NCBI GenBank assembly: GCA_013375495.1
Contig: JABXKC010000001.1
Span: 385,427-449,426, forward strand
Direction of reading: 5' to 3'
Source of the DNA: Promethearchaeota archaeon
GTDB taxonomy: Archaea; Asgardarchaeota; Lokiarchaeia; Sigynarchaeales; SOKP01
Length of the DNA stretch: 64,000 bases
Part shown: positions 52,239-61,242 of the stretch, piece after piece
How positions within the stretch are numbered: position 1 is the stretch's first letter
Layout of the letters: each line of letters begins with the position of its first letter
Position numbers and translations under genes: made by a program
The notes under the pieces: model-generated
Seen by the model: only the letters and a program-made list of their open reading frames with translations
The model's database searches: none
Told to the model about the DNA's origin: nothing

Positions 52239-53501
52239 ATGGAATTACTCATGCTTGATTCAAATAAAAAAAAAGTTGAACTAATGACGCCTTTGAAAAA
52301 TTTAAAATCTTTAAATGCCGTCATAGGCAGAGCAGATGCTGTTTATTTTGGTGTAGAAGCTTTTAATATGAGAATGTTCAGCGATAATTTCAAATTAGAC
52401 GATTTAAGCAACACGGTAAAAAAATGCCACGATAGCAATATTCTGGCTTACTTAACTACGAATGTGATAGTGTATGAAAATGAATTTGATCTCCTAAATA
52501 AAGTGTTAGATATTGCAGTCGAAGCAGAAATTGACGCTGTAATCATACACGATATTGGAGTTATTGAAACCGTTAAAGAAAAAGGTTTATCGTTTCATAT
52601 TTCAACACAGGCTAATATCTCAAATTCTCGGACTGCAAACTTCTACGAAAAGTTAGGAGCTGAAAGATTAATTCTCGCTAGAGAACTATCCTTAGACCAA
52701 ATTAAGAGCATAAAGAATAAAGTTCAAAAAGCTGAAATTGAAACATTTGTTCACGGAGCTCAATGTACCTCTGTATCCGGACGATGTTATTTTTCAGCTG
52801 AGGTCTGCGGATCCCAAGAGTATTCTGCTAATAGAGGAAGGTGCGTGCAACCTTGTCGTAGAATGTGGCGAGTATACGACGACCAATCCAACGAATTTCT
52901 CTACGATGGAGTGTTTTTCGTTAATTCCAAAGATTTATGCATGATCGAACATATCCCTAAGTTAATTGAAGCTAATATTGATGCTTTCAAAATTGAAGGG
53001 CGGATGAGAGATCCAATATATATAGAAGAAACGACCGCCTGTTATAAAGAAGCCATTGAAGCATACTACGATAACGCCTTTACACCTGATAAAGTCCAAG
53101 AGTGGCTCGGTCGATTAAAAAAAGTATATAACAGGGGCTTTTCAACAGGTTTCTACTTTGGACTCCCTAAGGGAAGCGAAATCCAGCGGGAACTTGATGG
53201 AAATATTTCTAACTATAAAAAAGTTGAAATTGGAAAGGTGCTTTCTTATTTTCCAGATAAAAAAGCGGCTAAAATACTCCTATCGAGAGGAAAATTACAG
53301 CTAGATGACGAAATATTTATAATTGGTACCCACACAGATACTTATTTACGCCAGAAAATTACATCAATCCAAATTAAACAAAAGGGAAACCTAACTGAAA
53401 CACCATTCATTAAAACAAAAAAGGATAGAATAACGGTTGGTATTTTAGTTGATACCAAAGTTAAGAAAAATGATAAAATCTTTAAACTAGAAACTAAGTA
53501 G
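52239..53501 (+). CDS. Peptidase U32 family protein
   Basis: 420 residues with the U32 core: DAVYFGVEAFNMRM, ISTQANISNSRTANFYEK, FVHGAQCTSVSGRCYFS, SANRGRCVQPCRRMW (conserved Cys cluster) and DAFKIEGRMRDPIYIEE. Many U32 proteins (RlhA, TrhP, UbiU/V) are not peptidases but hydroxylate RNA or ubiquinone using Fe-S clusters and prephenate, so a tRNA/rRNA hydroxylation role is as likely. The C-terminal beta domain (KVEIGKVLSYF, KLQLDDEIFI) is as in the RNA-hydroxylase type. Confidence 0.83.
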   Translation: MELLMLDSNKKKVELMTPLKNLKSLNAVIGRADAVYFGVEAFNMRMFSDNFKLDDLSNTVKKCHDSNILAYLTTNVIVYENEFDLLNKVLDIAVEAEIDAVIIHDIGVIETVKEKGLSFHISTQANISNSRTANFYEKLGAERLILARELSLDQIKSIKNKVQKAEIETFVHGAQCTSVSGRCYFSAEVCGSQEYSANRGRCVQPCRRMWRVYDDQSNEFLYDGVFFVNSKDLCMIEHIPKLIEANIDAFKIEGRMRDPIYIEETTACYKEAIEAYYDNAFTPDKVQEWLGRLKKVYNRGFSTGFYFGLPKGSEIQRELDGNISNYKKVEIGKVLSYFPDKKAAKILLSRGKLQLDDEIFIIGTHTDTYLRQKITSIQIKQKGNLTETPFIKTKKDRITVGILVDTKVKKNDKIFKLETK

Positions 53502-53591
53502 CCACAGTTTTGAAATTAAAACAAAAAATAAAATAAAAAAAAGTTTAAAGAGATTTCATATAAGGTTTTACACGGGTTAAATATAGCTTTA

Positions 53592-54026
53592 CTATAAATC
53601 TTCAGCTAAATCTTCGTAAGCTTCTAACGCTAATTCAATAATCTCTTGAAAGGCCATTGCGTCCTGAAGATTACCTTCAACGGTAATATCGCCAGCCATA
53701 TATGCGCTAGTGGCATCAACCTCGCCGAATAACATACCAGAACCTACTTCTTTCGTGGCGGAGAACGTGAATGATGGATTTTCTACATCGCCTTCACCAA
53801 ATTCCAGAGTCCCGTCGTGGGCTTTTAGCCAGAATTTCTTGTCAGCGTCCGTTATATTCATTTGGATAGCAATATCCATATCTTCCAATTCTTCTTTTAA
53901 ATCTTCATTTTCTTCGGCAATCTGTTTGAACATCTCAAAAACTTTCATAGTATCCATTACGTCCGAGGCAGCAGCTCCGGCTTCAAATTTTCCTTTCATT
54001 TCTTTTAATAATGCTTCATCAACCAT
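53592..54026 (-). CDS. SCP2 sterol/lipid-carrier-like domain protein (tandem copy A)
   Basis: 144 residues of SCP2 type: an acidic helix (NEDLKEELEDMDIAIQMN), strands DGTLEFGEG and NPSFTFSATKE, and the C-terminal DATSAYMAGDITVEGNLQDAM loop followed by an acidic helix. SCP2 folds bind lipids, acyl-CoA or other hydrophobic ligands. It is highly similar in DNA and protein to copy B at 54315-54749 (identical long stretches such as the first 12 residues), so the duplication is recent. Confidence 0.75.
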   Translation of the reverse strand: MVDEALLKEMKGKFEAGAAASDVMDTMKVFEMFKQIAEENEDLKEELEDMDIAIQMNITDADKKFWLKAHDGTLEFGEGDVENPSFTFSATKEVGSGMLFGEVDATSAYMAGDITVEGNLQDAMAFQEIIELALEAYEDLAEDL

Positions 54027-54314
54027 GATTTTTCAACCTTTTATTATACTTTTATGATTTAGTATTTTATTTCCGATTTTGATCGATTAAATAAATACTA
54101 TAATGTATAACTTTTTACACTATAAAAAGGTTTTATTTCTATTCTTAATTATACCGCGAAATCCCTAATTACAATAGTCTGTCACGGAATAATTTTAAGG
54201 AATTTGTCGAATATGGAAAGAGTGAAAATTATAGATTCAAAGTATATAAAAAAAAATGTAGAATTAAAAATAAAAGTAAGATTTAAGTTAATACTAAAGA
54301 AGATGTTGTAGTTT

Positions 54315-54749
54315 TTATAGATCTTCAAACATATCTTCAAGAGCTTCTAAAGCTAGTTCGATAATCTCTTGAAAGGCCATTGCGTCCTGAAGATTACCTT
54401 CAACGGTAATGTCACCAGCCATGTATGCGCTAGTGGCATCAACTTCGCCGAATAACATACCAGAGCCTACTTCTTTCGTGGCGGAGAATGTGAATGATGG
54501 ATTTTCTACATCACCTTCGCCAAATTCCATAGTACCGTCGTGGGCTTTTAACCAGAATTTTGCGTCAGCATCGGTAATATTCATTTGAATGGTGATATCC
54601 ATATCTTCCAATTCTTCTTTTAAATCTTCATTCTCTTCAGCGACTTGCTTGAAGAGCTCGTATACTTTTAGAGTATCTTTTACGTCTGATGCAGCCGCAC
54701 CAGCGTCCATCATTCCCTTCATTTCTTTTAATAAGGCTTCGTCAACCAT
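54315..54749 (-). CDS. SCP2 sterol/lipid-carrier-like domain protein (tandem copy B)
   Basis: 144 residues, same fold and motifs as copy A (MVDEALLKEMKG at the start, DATSAYMAGDITVEG near the end). The two genes are separated by about 290 bases of AT-rich spacer without a gene, so each probably has its own promoter. Such abundant small acidic carriers could move archaeal lipids or fatty-acid CoAs. Ligand unknown. Confidence 0.75.
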   Translation of the reverse strand: MVDEALLKEMKGMMDAGAAASDVKDTLKVYELFKQVAEENEDLKEELEDMDITIQMNITDADAKFWLKAHDGTMEFGEGDVENPSFTFSATKEVGSGMLFGEVDATSAYMAGDITVEGNLQDAMAFQEIIELALEALEDMFEDL

Positions 54750-54982
54750 TGTTATTTAACCTCTTTTTGAATTTTAACTTTTAATTTTAGTTTTACAATT
54801 AATTTGAATTGTGATTATAGATAATTTTTTGTAATTTATAAACCTTTAATCGTTACTTGTACAAATTTCATAAAGTATTTATTAGGGTTGGGGAAACTTG
54901 ATTTAAAAACGAAATTCTTATTGTTTTGTTGTTAAGTTTGCAAAAGAATGTATTATTACTTATTAAAATAATAAAGAAAAAA

Positions 54983-55090
54983 TGGCGCCCACACCGGGAT
55001 TTGAACCCGGGTCGCAGGAGTGACAGTCCCGAATGCTGGACCGGATTGTGCGTGAGGTTTGAAGTAATCCTTTCTCTACACTATGTGGGC
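54983..55090 (-). tRNA. tRNA-Asp(GUC) with about 30-nt intron in the D-loop
   Basis: On the minus strand: acceptor GCCCACA pairs with TGTGGGC; discriminator G and encoded CCA; T arm CCGGG-TTCAAAT-CCCGG; anticodon arm CGGGA-CTGTCAC-TCCTG with anticodon GUC. The gene is 108 bases, 30 too long: removing 55046-55075, between GTGTAG and TCCGGTCC, restores a normal D arm (GTGT/GCAT) and an intact G18-G19. GGATT and AATCC flank the junctions and can pair, as needed for a bulge-helix-bulge motif. The intron is thus outside the anticodon loop. Exact junctions are inferred. Confidence 0.85.
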
Positions 55091-55257
55091 TTATTTTATA
55101 AAAAACAGATTGAATCTATTTTAATATAACAGATGAAATAATTTAAAATATAAAAATTTTATTCTAAATTACAGTTTTTGCTATTTTACGGTGAAAAGAA
55201 TTCAAGTGGAGAAAAAAATTACATATTATAAAAAATTTAAACAAATGTAATTTTAGA

Positions 55258-55833
55258 GTGTTTATAATGCATGAAAAAATTCAATTTGCAGATCTACACA
55301 AGATTAATCTAACTGATGTCGAATTAAAAGGGAGAATCTTGGATATTGGAGGCGGAGGAGAGGGTATAATTGGACAATTGAAAGGGGAACAGGTAGTAGC
55401 TATTGATCCTAAGGAATCTGAACTTAAAGAGGCTACCCCAGGAGATTATTTAAAAATTATTATGGATGCAAAGTATTTACAATTTTTAGATGAGACTTTT
55501 GATACTACTACCGCTTTCTTCACTTTAATGTATATTCCCCTTTCAGAACATCAAAAAGTCTTTAAGGAAATTTATCGAGTTACAAAAAAGGATGGGGAAT
55601 TTGTCATTTGGGATTTAAAAATTCCAAAACGAGAAAGTTCTACAAAAGATTTTTATGGTCTTTACCTTGAGGTTAAGGTTGAGGAGAAAGAAATCTCAAC
55701 TGGGTATGCTACAAAATGGGACAAAGAACAAGATTTGGAATATTATTTAAATTTGGGTACTTCGTTTGGATTTAGAATCTTAGAAAGTGATACAACCAAT
55801 GAAATTTTTTATATAAGATTCCAGAAAGAATAG
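55258..55833 (+). CDS. Class I SAM-dependent methyltransferase
   Basis: 191 residues. ILDIGGGGEGIIGQL is motif I, VVAIDPKESELKEA the acidic loop, and TTAFFTLMYIPLSEHQKVFKEI motif post I with the YRVTKKDGEFVIWDL strand, as in UbiE/small-molecule methyltransferases. The GTG start at 55258 and the ATG at 55267 are both possible. Substrate unknown; it lies between the tRNA-Asp gene and the SCP2 group. Confidence 0.82.
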   Translation: MFIMHEKIQFADLHKINLTDVELKGRILDIGGGGEGIIGQLKGEQVVAIDPKESELKEATPGDYLKIIMDAKYLQFLDETFDTTTAFFTLMYIPLSEHQKVFKEIYRVTKKDGEFVIWDLKIPKRESSTKDFYGLYLEVKVEEKEISTGYATKWDKEQDLEYYLNLGTSFGFRILESDTTNEIFYIRFQKE

Positions 55834-56010
55834 TATATGTTAGATATGCTGGTGGGTTTTTCATTTAAGAACAAACTAACTTGAACGGTAGAATTCTTTT
55901 GGTTTCGCATTATTTATATTACTTTTTTCTGAAGAAAAAGAAATAAATAGTCGTTTTATCATTATTTATAGGAATAAGGATTTTTTGAAGAAGTATTTAT
56001 CTGTAATCTT

Positions 56011-56442
56011 ATGCCCGATCAAAACCCAATAAGTTCAATATTGAAAAATTTGGATGCCAACAGTTCGAAATTTGCCTATGTTCTAGACAAGATCATTAAA
56101 GCAGTAGTAAAAATCATGAATAGTACAGAAGAACTTAATGAAGAGTTGATAGGATTTGACGATATTTATCAAACATATGTGACTGATGCAGATTTTAATT
56201 ATTGGTTAGAAGTATCAGAAGGAAAAGTTTGTTACGAAAAAGGAGTTAACCCTAAAGCTCTTTTTACTATTAATTTTGATAAGGACATAATTATTCAAAT
56301 TTTAAAAAATGAGATAAGCGGGACAGATGCATTCATGAAAGGAAAAATTAATATCGAAGGATCTCTATCTCAAGGCTTAAGATACATAAAGCTTTTCCGG
56401 ATATTTGTAAAGTATTTAAGGAAAAAAAACGGTATTAAATAA
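56011..56442 (+). CDS. SCP2-like domain protein (copy C)
   Basis: 143 residues with a diverged SCP2 pattern: TEELNEELIGFDDIYQTYVTDADFNYWL, GKVCYEKGVNPKALFTIN, and SGTDAFMKGKINIEGSLSQGL, the last matching the MAGDITVEGNLQDA loop of copies A and B. Codirectional with copy D. The N-terminal helix differs from A and B, so the split is older. Confidence 0.65.
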   Translation: MPDQNPISSILKNLDANSSKFAYVLDKIIKAVVKIMNSTEELNEELIGFDDIYQTYVTDADFNYWLEVSEGKVCYEKGVNPKALFTINFDKDIIIQILKNEISGTDAFMKGKINIEGSLSQGLRYIKLFRIFVKYLRKKNGIK

Positions 56443-56580
56443 TCGTTTTCTGCTTCTTATCATCGCAATATTATATAATACTATAAATGATCGATCAATA
56501 GTAATTTCATAATATTACTAAGAAGAAATGCGAATATAATAATTCTTAAAATTGAAGTGTTAGAGGGATAAACTTTAGTA

Positions 56581-57033
56581 ATGATTGATTCGAATGCTAT
56601 ATTGATGATGTTGAACTCATTGGAATCGTCAGAGAGTACATTTAAATCTACAATAGATAAGTTCATTAGATTAGGAATAAAGATCACAAATGAAACCGAA
56701 GAATTTGAGGAAGAATTGAAATTATACGACGATAAAATGTACCATATATACATTAAGGACGCTGATTATAACATCTGGCTTAAGAAAATTGGTGGCACGC
56801 TTACGTACAACAATTCGTTCTACGAGGAAAACTCAGAGGAGTTGGGCGTTATTCACTTTTTTCTTACAAAAACAATCATGAAAAAAGTAATTACTCGAAA
56901 ACTACAAGCAGCTGACGCGTTTATGAGAGGCCTAATCAAAATTAGGGGGGAAATATCTGACGCTATACACGCAAAAAATCTTCTATCTTTATTTTTTACT
57001 TATATGGATTATATCGCATTTAAGTCTAATTAA
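56581..57033 (+). CDS. SCP2-like domain protein (copy D)
   Basis: 150 residues: TEEFEEELKLYDDKMYHIYIKDADYNIW (compare copies A-C), GGTLTYNNSF, and AADAFMRGLIKIRGEISDAI near the end. It is the closest relative of copy C and follows it by 138 bases. Four SCP2-like genes within 3.5 kb is an unusual density and points to local expansion. Confidence 0.62.
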   Translation: MIDSNAILMMLNSLESSESTFKSTIDKFIRLGIKITNETEEFEEELKLYDDKMYHIYIKDADYNIWLKKIGGTLTYNNSFYEENSEELGVIHFFLTKTIMKKVITRKLQAADAFMRGLIKIRGEISDAIHAKNLLSLFFTYMDYIAFKSN

Positions 57034-57148
57034 ACATAATAATTGCTTGTTTTATTATTTTTTTATAGGATAGATAATTTTTTTAGAAATAAAATATAAC
57101 AATAAACATTCGGTTTTTTCTCATCGTATTTTTAAACTAGAAAAAATC

Positions 57149-57281
57149 GGGCCTGTAATCTAGTCTGGATAATTGTGAGATAATTTATCGCACGATCCGA
57201 GGGGTACCCGGCTTCGGACTGGGATGTCAGGTGGATATTTCCATCGACCCAAAGTCGCAGGTTCAAATCCTGCCAGGCCCA
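57149..57281 (+). tRNA. tRNA-Arg(UCG) with two introns (D-loop and variable loop)
   Basis: Acceptor GGGCCTG/CAGGCCC, discriminator A (CCA not encoded), T arm GCAGG-TTCAAAT-CCTGC, anticodon arm CCCGG-CTTCGGA-CTGGG with anticodon UCG at 57214-57216. The gene is 133 bases. A D-loop of 40 bases (57162-57201) has about 29 too many; GGAT and ATCC within it can pair. A second extra block of 28 bases (57229-57256) lies between the variable loop ATGTC and the T stem and itself contains a TGGA/TCCA hairpin. Without these two blocks a 76-base tRNA results. Two non-canonical introns in one tRNA gene is rare; exact junctions are inferred. Confidence 0.82.
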
Positions 57282-57570
57282 CTATTACTTAAAAAATGTC
57301 ACAAATTTGTTAACAAAATGTAATTTTATTTGGGAGTAATTTAAAATTGTTTGTTATAAAAAACATAAAAGACTTTTTCTTATCATATTATTGAGAATGG
57401 GCATTTTTTAGCTTTATAGCATTTTGTATTAAATTTCCTGTTTTTCATTTTATATACGAGTAATATTTTTTTACACAAAAAAAGACAAACATTTAAATAA
57501 AATGAACACAATATTAAGATCATCCTTCCCAGTTTTGACCACAAATTACTTTTTTTAAAAATAACAAAAA

Positions 57571-58371
57571 ATGACTGAAGTAGATAATATTTCTCAGGAA
57601 TCATTGGAGCTACAAAAGGTGATCCCAGTGTTAGGTATTGGTTTAGTTTCAATGAGCCAAAATCGATATAACATTGTGTTCATTAAAGGGATAAGCCGTT
57701 CTTTAATGAAGGATCTAATACATCTCTATCGCTCCGAGATTTTAGAGAAGGAAGAAGGAAAGATGATTGATCTACTCGGAATTTTTACGGTTTACATTCA
57801 TTTTTATACTCTTGGGAACGAGAAAATCTCACTCTTCTATATAAACGAGAAAGATAAGTTACTTAATTACGGAGACCTTTGTTCACTTTCGAGACTATTA
57901 GTAAAAATATATTGTTCAAATGTCTCACATTCGAAAATTAGTCAAATCTGTAATAAAGCTATTCCTAGTGTTAAAGGGCTTTCAGCTCTCTTTGTAATTA
58001 GTACAACAGGTCACACACTATTTACGAAAATCAGAAATGATAAAACACAACTATTAGAAAATTATATCCAAATCGGGGGTTTTCTCTCAGCTATTTTGAT
58101 GTTTTCAAATGAAGTTATTGGGAAAAATTCTGGAGAAAGTCTTCAAGCTATTAATTTTGAAAACCAACAGTTTCATATAATCGTTGAAGAAGGAATTATT
58201 TTCGCATATCTAGTAGAACAATCAAAAAATTCTAAAACTGTAGAAAGATATATGGAATTACTAAAAGAAGAATTTATTGAGCTATATTACGACTGCTTGA
58301 AGGATTTTAATGGTGATCTTAACCAATTTCACACTTTTGAACCTGTGGTTGAAAAATATTTTTCAATTTAA
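57571..58371 (+). CDS. Tandem longin-like domain protein
   Basis: 266 residues that divide in two similar alpha/beta halves, each with strands and a long helix: about 20-125 (VLGIGLVSMSQNRYNIVFIKG, SLFYINEKDKLLNYGDLC) and about 135-255 (GLSALFVISTTGHTLFTKI, IQIGGFLSAILMFSNEVIG, IIVEEGIIFAYLVEQS). The second half is typical of the longin-like proteins common in Asgard archaea, which in eukaryotes occur in vesicle-traffic GTPase regulators. Partners may be a small GTPase and the roadblock protein next to it. Confidence 0.6.
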   Translation: MTEVDNISQESLELQKVIPVLGIGLVSMSQNRYNIVFIKGISRSLMKDLIHLYRSEILEKEEGKMIDLLGIFTVYIHFYTLGNEKISLFYINEKDKLLNYGDLCSLSRLLVKIYCSNVSHSKISQICNKAIPSVKGLSALFVISTTGHTLFTKIRNDKTQLLENYIQIGGFLSAILMFSNEVIGKNSGESLQAINFENQQFHIIVEEGIIFAYLVEQSKNSKTVERYMELLKEEFIELYYDCLKDFNGDLNQFHTFEPVVEKYFSI

Positions 58372-58472
58372 TTGGTCTTTCATAGCCAATAAAAAAAAAG
58401 TGTGCGAGAAATTAGTACTCGCATAAAATCTTACACAAACATATTTATAATTCAAATTTATAAATTAATTAG

Positions 58473-58829
58473 ATGACGCTAACTATAGATATGGACACTA
58501 TATTGAACAATTTAATTAATGAATTAGGACCAAAAGTCTATTTCATTTTAATTTCATCAGAAAATGGAGTAATAAAAAAGTCCTACATCAACGAGGAAGA
58601 GTTTAATAAGGCTTCTATATCTCTGAATATTTCTCAACTTTACGAATTAGCAGAGGAAACTACTGAAAGCATAGGTTTACACAGTCCAGATTTTAATATT
58701 ATTCATTCTGATAATTATTACATTTTATCAATCAAAATACTTGAGCATCTAGTCATACTTTTAACTGAAGACCAAGTGAAAGTGAAAAATGTGTTTAAAA
58801 CAATTAACGAAGCAGTTGCTCCTTCTTAA
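58473..58829 (+). CDS. Roadblock/LC7-like domain protein
   Basis: 118 residues: YFILISSENGVIKKSYINEE (the roadblock strand-turn), SISLNISQLYELAEETTESIGL (central helix), FNIIHSDNYYILSIKILEHLVILLT (last two strands) and a final helix. This order is that of roadblock/MglB/LC7. Such proteins bind Ras-like GTPases, here possibly the GTPase at 33872-34507 or others elsewhere. It follows the longin gene by about 100 bases on the same strand. Confidence 0.65.
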   Translation: MTLTIDMDTILNNLINELGPKVYFILISSENGVIKKSYINEEEFNKASISLNISQLYELAEETTESIGLHSPDFNIIHSDNYYILSIKILEHLVILLTEDQVKVKNVFKTINEAVAPS

Positions 58830-59003
58830 CGATTCTTCAATAGTTGGCTAAATTTTTGATAAAACAAAACTACAACAGATAATTTTCTCATAGGGTTTTT
58901 TTTTTAAATAAAAGAATAATATAAATATTGGTCTCTCTAACTCATATATATCTTTTACTAACTAATTATATAAAAAATAGAATTGAAACAAGATTGAATA
59001 GAT

Positions 59004-59498
59004 ATGCATTACGAAAGAAATGAGTATCAGGAAGGTTTTAGTATTTGTGCTTTGATTATTGCAGGCATTTTTCTCTGGTGGGGATTCAATATTATCCTTG
59101 ACGGTATGGCGAATTGGTGGTGGTTCTTTGGTTTTTTCTGGATTGTTATTGGGTTATCAATAATGTCAAGCCAAATTTACAAGCTTACAAATAGAAGTAA
59201 GTTAAGAAATATCGTGAAACAAGAATTTGAGCTAAATCCCAATATTTCAATCGAAATGATTGCTAATAATACGGGTATTACAGTAAAGGATGCTCGAGCA
59301 ATTGTTTTAGATTTGAAAGCAAGGGGAAAATTGAGGGGAAAATTTTCAACTAAAACTGGTGAGGCAAAACATGTTGAAGTAACAACTTCTAATCAAGCAC
59401 CTTCTGAAGAGAAAGGAAAATATTGCGCTAATTGTGGGACTCCAGTAAAACGCGATGAAAGCGCAGTATATTGTGCTTATTGTGGAGCAAAATTATAG
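59004..59498 (+). CDS. Membrane protein with winged-helix-like and zinc-ribbon domains
   Basis: 164 residues: two helices at about 13-55, a helix-turn-helix-like segment (LNPNISIEMIANNTGITVKDARAIVL, about 78-100), and a C-terminal zinc ribbon CANCGTPV...CAYCGAKL. The double membrane anchor with a cytosolic ribbon suggests a tethered sensor or regulator. Unknown otherwise. TTTTTTTT runs follow the stop (59507 onward) as a likely terminator. Confidence 0.65.
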   Translation: MHYERNEYQEGFSICALIIAGIFLWWGFNIILDGMANWWWFFGFFWIVIGLSIMSSQIYKLTNRSKLRNIVKQEFELNPNISIEMIANNTGITVKDARAIVLDLKARGKLRGKFSTKTGEAKHVEVTTSNQAPSEEKGKYCANCGTPVKRDESAVYCAYCGAKL

Positions 59499-59637
59499 TT
59501 AGTAATTTTTTTTTCCTATTTTTTTTAATTCTATTTCTTCCATATTAAAAAGGATGCAATGTAATTTTATAAGCCTAGTACGAAGAATTTTTTAAGACTT
59601 AAACGCTGGAAAATGGTTCTTTTAAAAAGGTTTGATC

Positions 59638-59670
59638 TCAAAAAAAATTAAAAAAAATTAAAAAAAAAAT
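59638..59670 (-). terminator. Oligo-T terminator of the GPH transporter gene
   Basis: On the minus strand three T-runs of seven to ten, separated by AA, lie immediately after the transporter stop codon at 59675. Repeated T-runs are strong archaeal termination signals. Confidence 0.55.
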
Positions 59671-59674
59671 TCGA

Positions 59675-61081
59675 TTATTTACGGCTTTTCTGTTTTTCTT
59701 CATGCAATTCTGTTAATTTTATTCGGTTCTCCTTGAGTATTTCACCTTTAATTGGATAGAAGTACATCCCTATCAATGAAAGTCCAAGGACGATTGCGGG
59801 GTAAACGCCTATCAATATCTTAAGTCCTAATTCCGTATCTACATTCGGATTTGGATTATAAGTTTGCCAATCAGTTGTGCTAAAAACTATCCCAATTAAA
59901 ACGAAATTAATAATCGCTGATAATCTAATAAAGAAATTAAGGACAGCATAGTAAATACCTGATCGCCTTGTGCCATGCTTAATCTCATCTTCATCTATAA
60001 TTTCTGCGATACACTGATCATAGAAATATAATCCTCCACCCAAACCAATTCCATTGAAGATTTGTACAATAAAAACCATTTCAATGTTGATCGAGAAAGC
60101 AAAAATTATTATAGGAAATATCCATGCTACAATTCCTATCAATCCCGCCATTCGAGCCCCTTTTTTTACGCGGATTCTTTCCCATAAAGGAGTAGAAACG
60201 GCAGCTACAATGAATTGTAAAGCTAGAACAAGGCCAATTAATTCCGCATCTACAACTCCAAGAACATGGATCATAAAAAGTGGTGCCAATGTTGGAAGAA
60301 TATTTATAGCAATCCATGTTCCTAACGCTGGTATTAAAAACCATAGGAATGATTTATTCTTGAATGTAGTTTTCAGTGTTTTCACAAAAGACATTGCGGT
60401 TTCAGCGTCTTTTGAGATGTGCTTAGGCTCTTTTACACCCCATTTCAAAATTATGAAATATGTGATAATTATTACAACAGCAGCAATAATTCCTGTTAAT
60501 TGATACTGTGATATTGTTATATCTACATTGGCAGGATTTGTATTAGCAAGATCTTCAATGATAAGAGTAGGAAGGAGAAATGCAAAAATCAGTGCAACCA
60601 TCACAAAACTGATCCTAACTTTTCCTGTTGAACTGCGTTCTTCCATTGTGACATACATTTCTGAAAAAATAGCATTGTAATTTAGATTAAACGCAGTATA
60701 TGTAGTATCAAAGAGAACAAGAATTACAAAGAAGTATATGAAGTTTACTACATCCGAACCAAAAGCCATTGGTGGTGTAAAAAGTAAAATCATTACTAAC
60801 GCTAACGGAATAGTGGCGCCTAACATCCAAGGAATTCTTCTCCCCCATCTAGTTTTAGTACGGTCAGAAAGATATCCTATTAGAGGGTCGTTTATGCTAT
60901 TCCATAAACTCCATAAAATAAAACCAGCACTAATCCAAAGAACAGGTAATCCTACAATTGCAAAGTAGAATGTAAAAATAAGGAATGAGAACGTTTGTAA
61001 TGCAGTATTATCTCCAACTTCACCAAATGCAAAAGCAATTCGCTTTCCAAGAGGAACTTTCTTAGATTTTCTTTCATTCAT
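59675..61081 (-). CDS. GPH-family sugar (glycoside-pentoside-hexuronide) cation symporter
   Basis: 468 residues with 12 predicted helices. ALQTFSFLIFTFYF near the start and NDPLIGYLSDRTKTRWGRR (loop 2-3) are typical of the GPH/MelB type. This family imports sugars or sugar acids with Na+ or H+. The divergent zinc dehydrogenase 150 bases away may oxidise the imported polyol or sugar. The two genes would share a regulatory spacer. Confidence 0.8.
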   Translation of the reverse strand: MNERKSKKVPLGKRIAFAFGEVGDNTALQTFSFLIFTFYFAIVGLPVLWISAGFILWSLWNSINDPLIGYLSDRTKTRWGRRIPWMLGATIPLALVMILLFTPPMAFGSDVVNFIYFFVILVLFDTTYTAFNLNYNAIFSEMYVTMEERSSTGKVRISFVMVALIFAFLLPTLIIEDLANTNPANVDITISQYQLTGIIAAVVIIITYFIILKWGVKEPKHISKDAETAMSFVKTLKTTFKNKSFLWFLIPALGTWIAINILPTLAPLFMIHVLGVVDAELIGLVLALQFIVAAVSTPLWERIRVKKGARMAGLIGIVAWIFPIIIFAFSINIEMVFIVQIFNGIGLGGGLYFYDQCIAEIIDEDEIKHGTRRSGIYYAVLNFFIRLSAIINFVLIGIVFSTTDWQTYNPNPNVDTELGLKILIGVYPAIVLGLSLIGMYFYPIKGEILKENRIKLTELHEEKQKSRK

Positions 61082-61242
61082 TCGTTAATCAACTATATTT
61101 TTGTAAAACTAATTTTATTTAGTAATTTGAATTTAAATTTTGATTAATATAAGTCTTTAGCTAAAAATTTATATTTAATATTAAATCTTGGTTTAGTGGG
61201 ATATAACTAATAGCTTCCTATGAATATCTTGAGGTGAATAAA

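Noticed and set aside
57471..57500. A/T-rich runs before the longin gene as an origin of replication
   Set aside because: AT-richness is general here; no origin-recognition-box repeats or orc1/cdc6 gene was seen.
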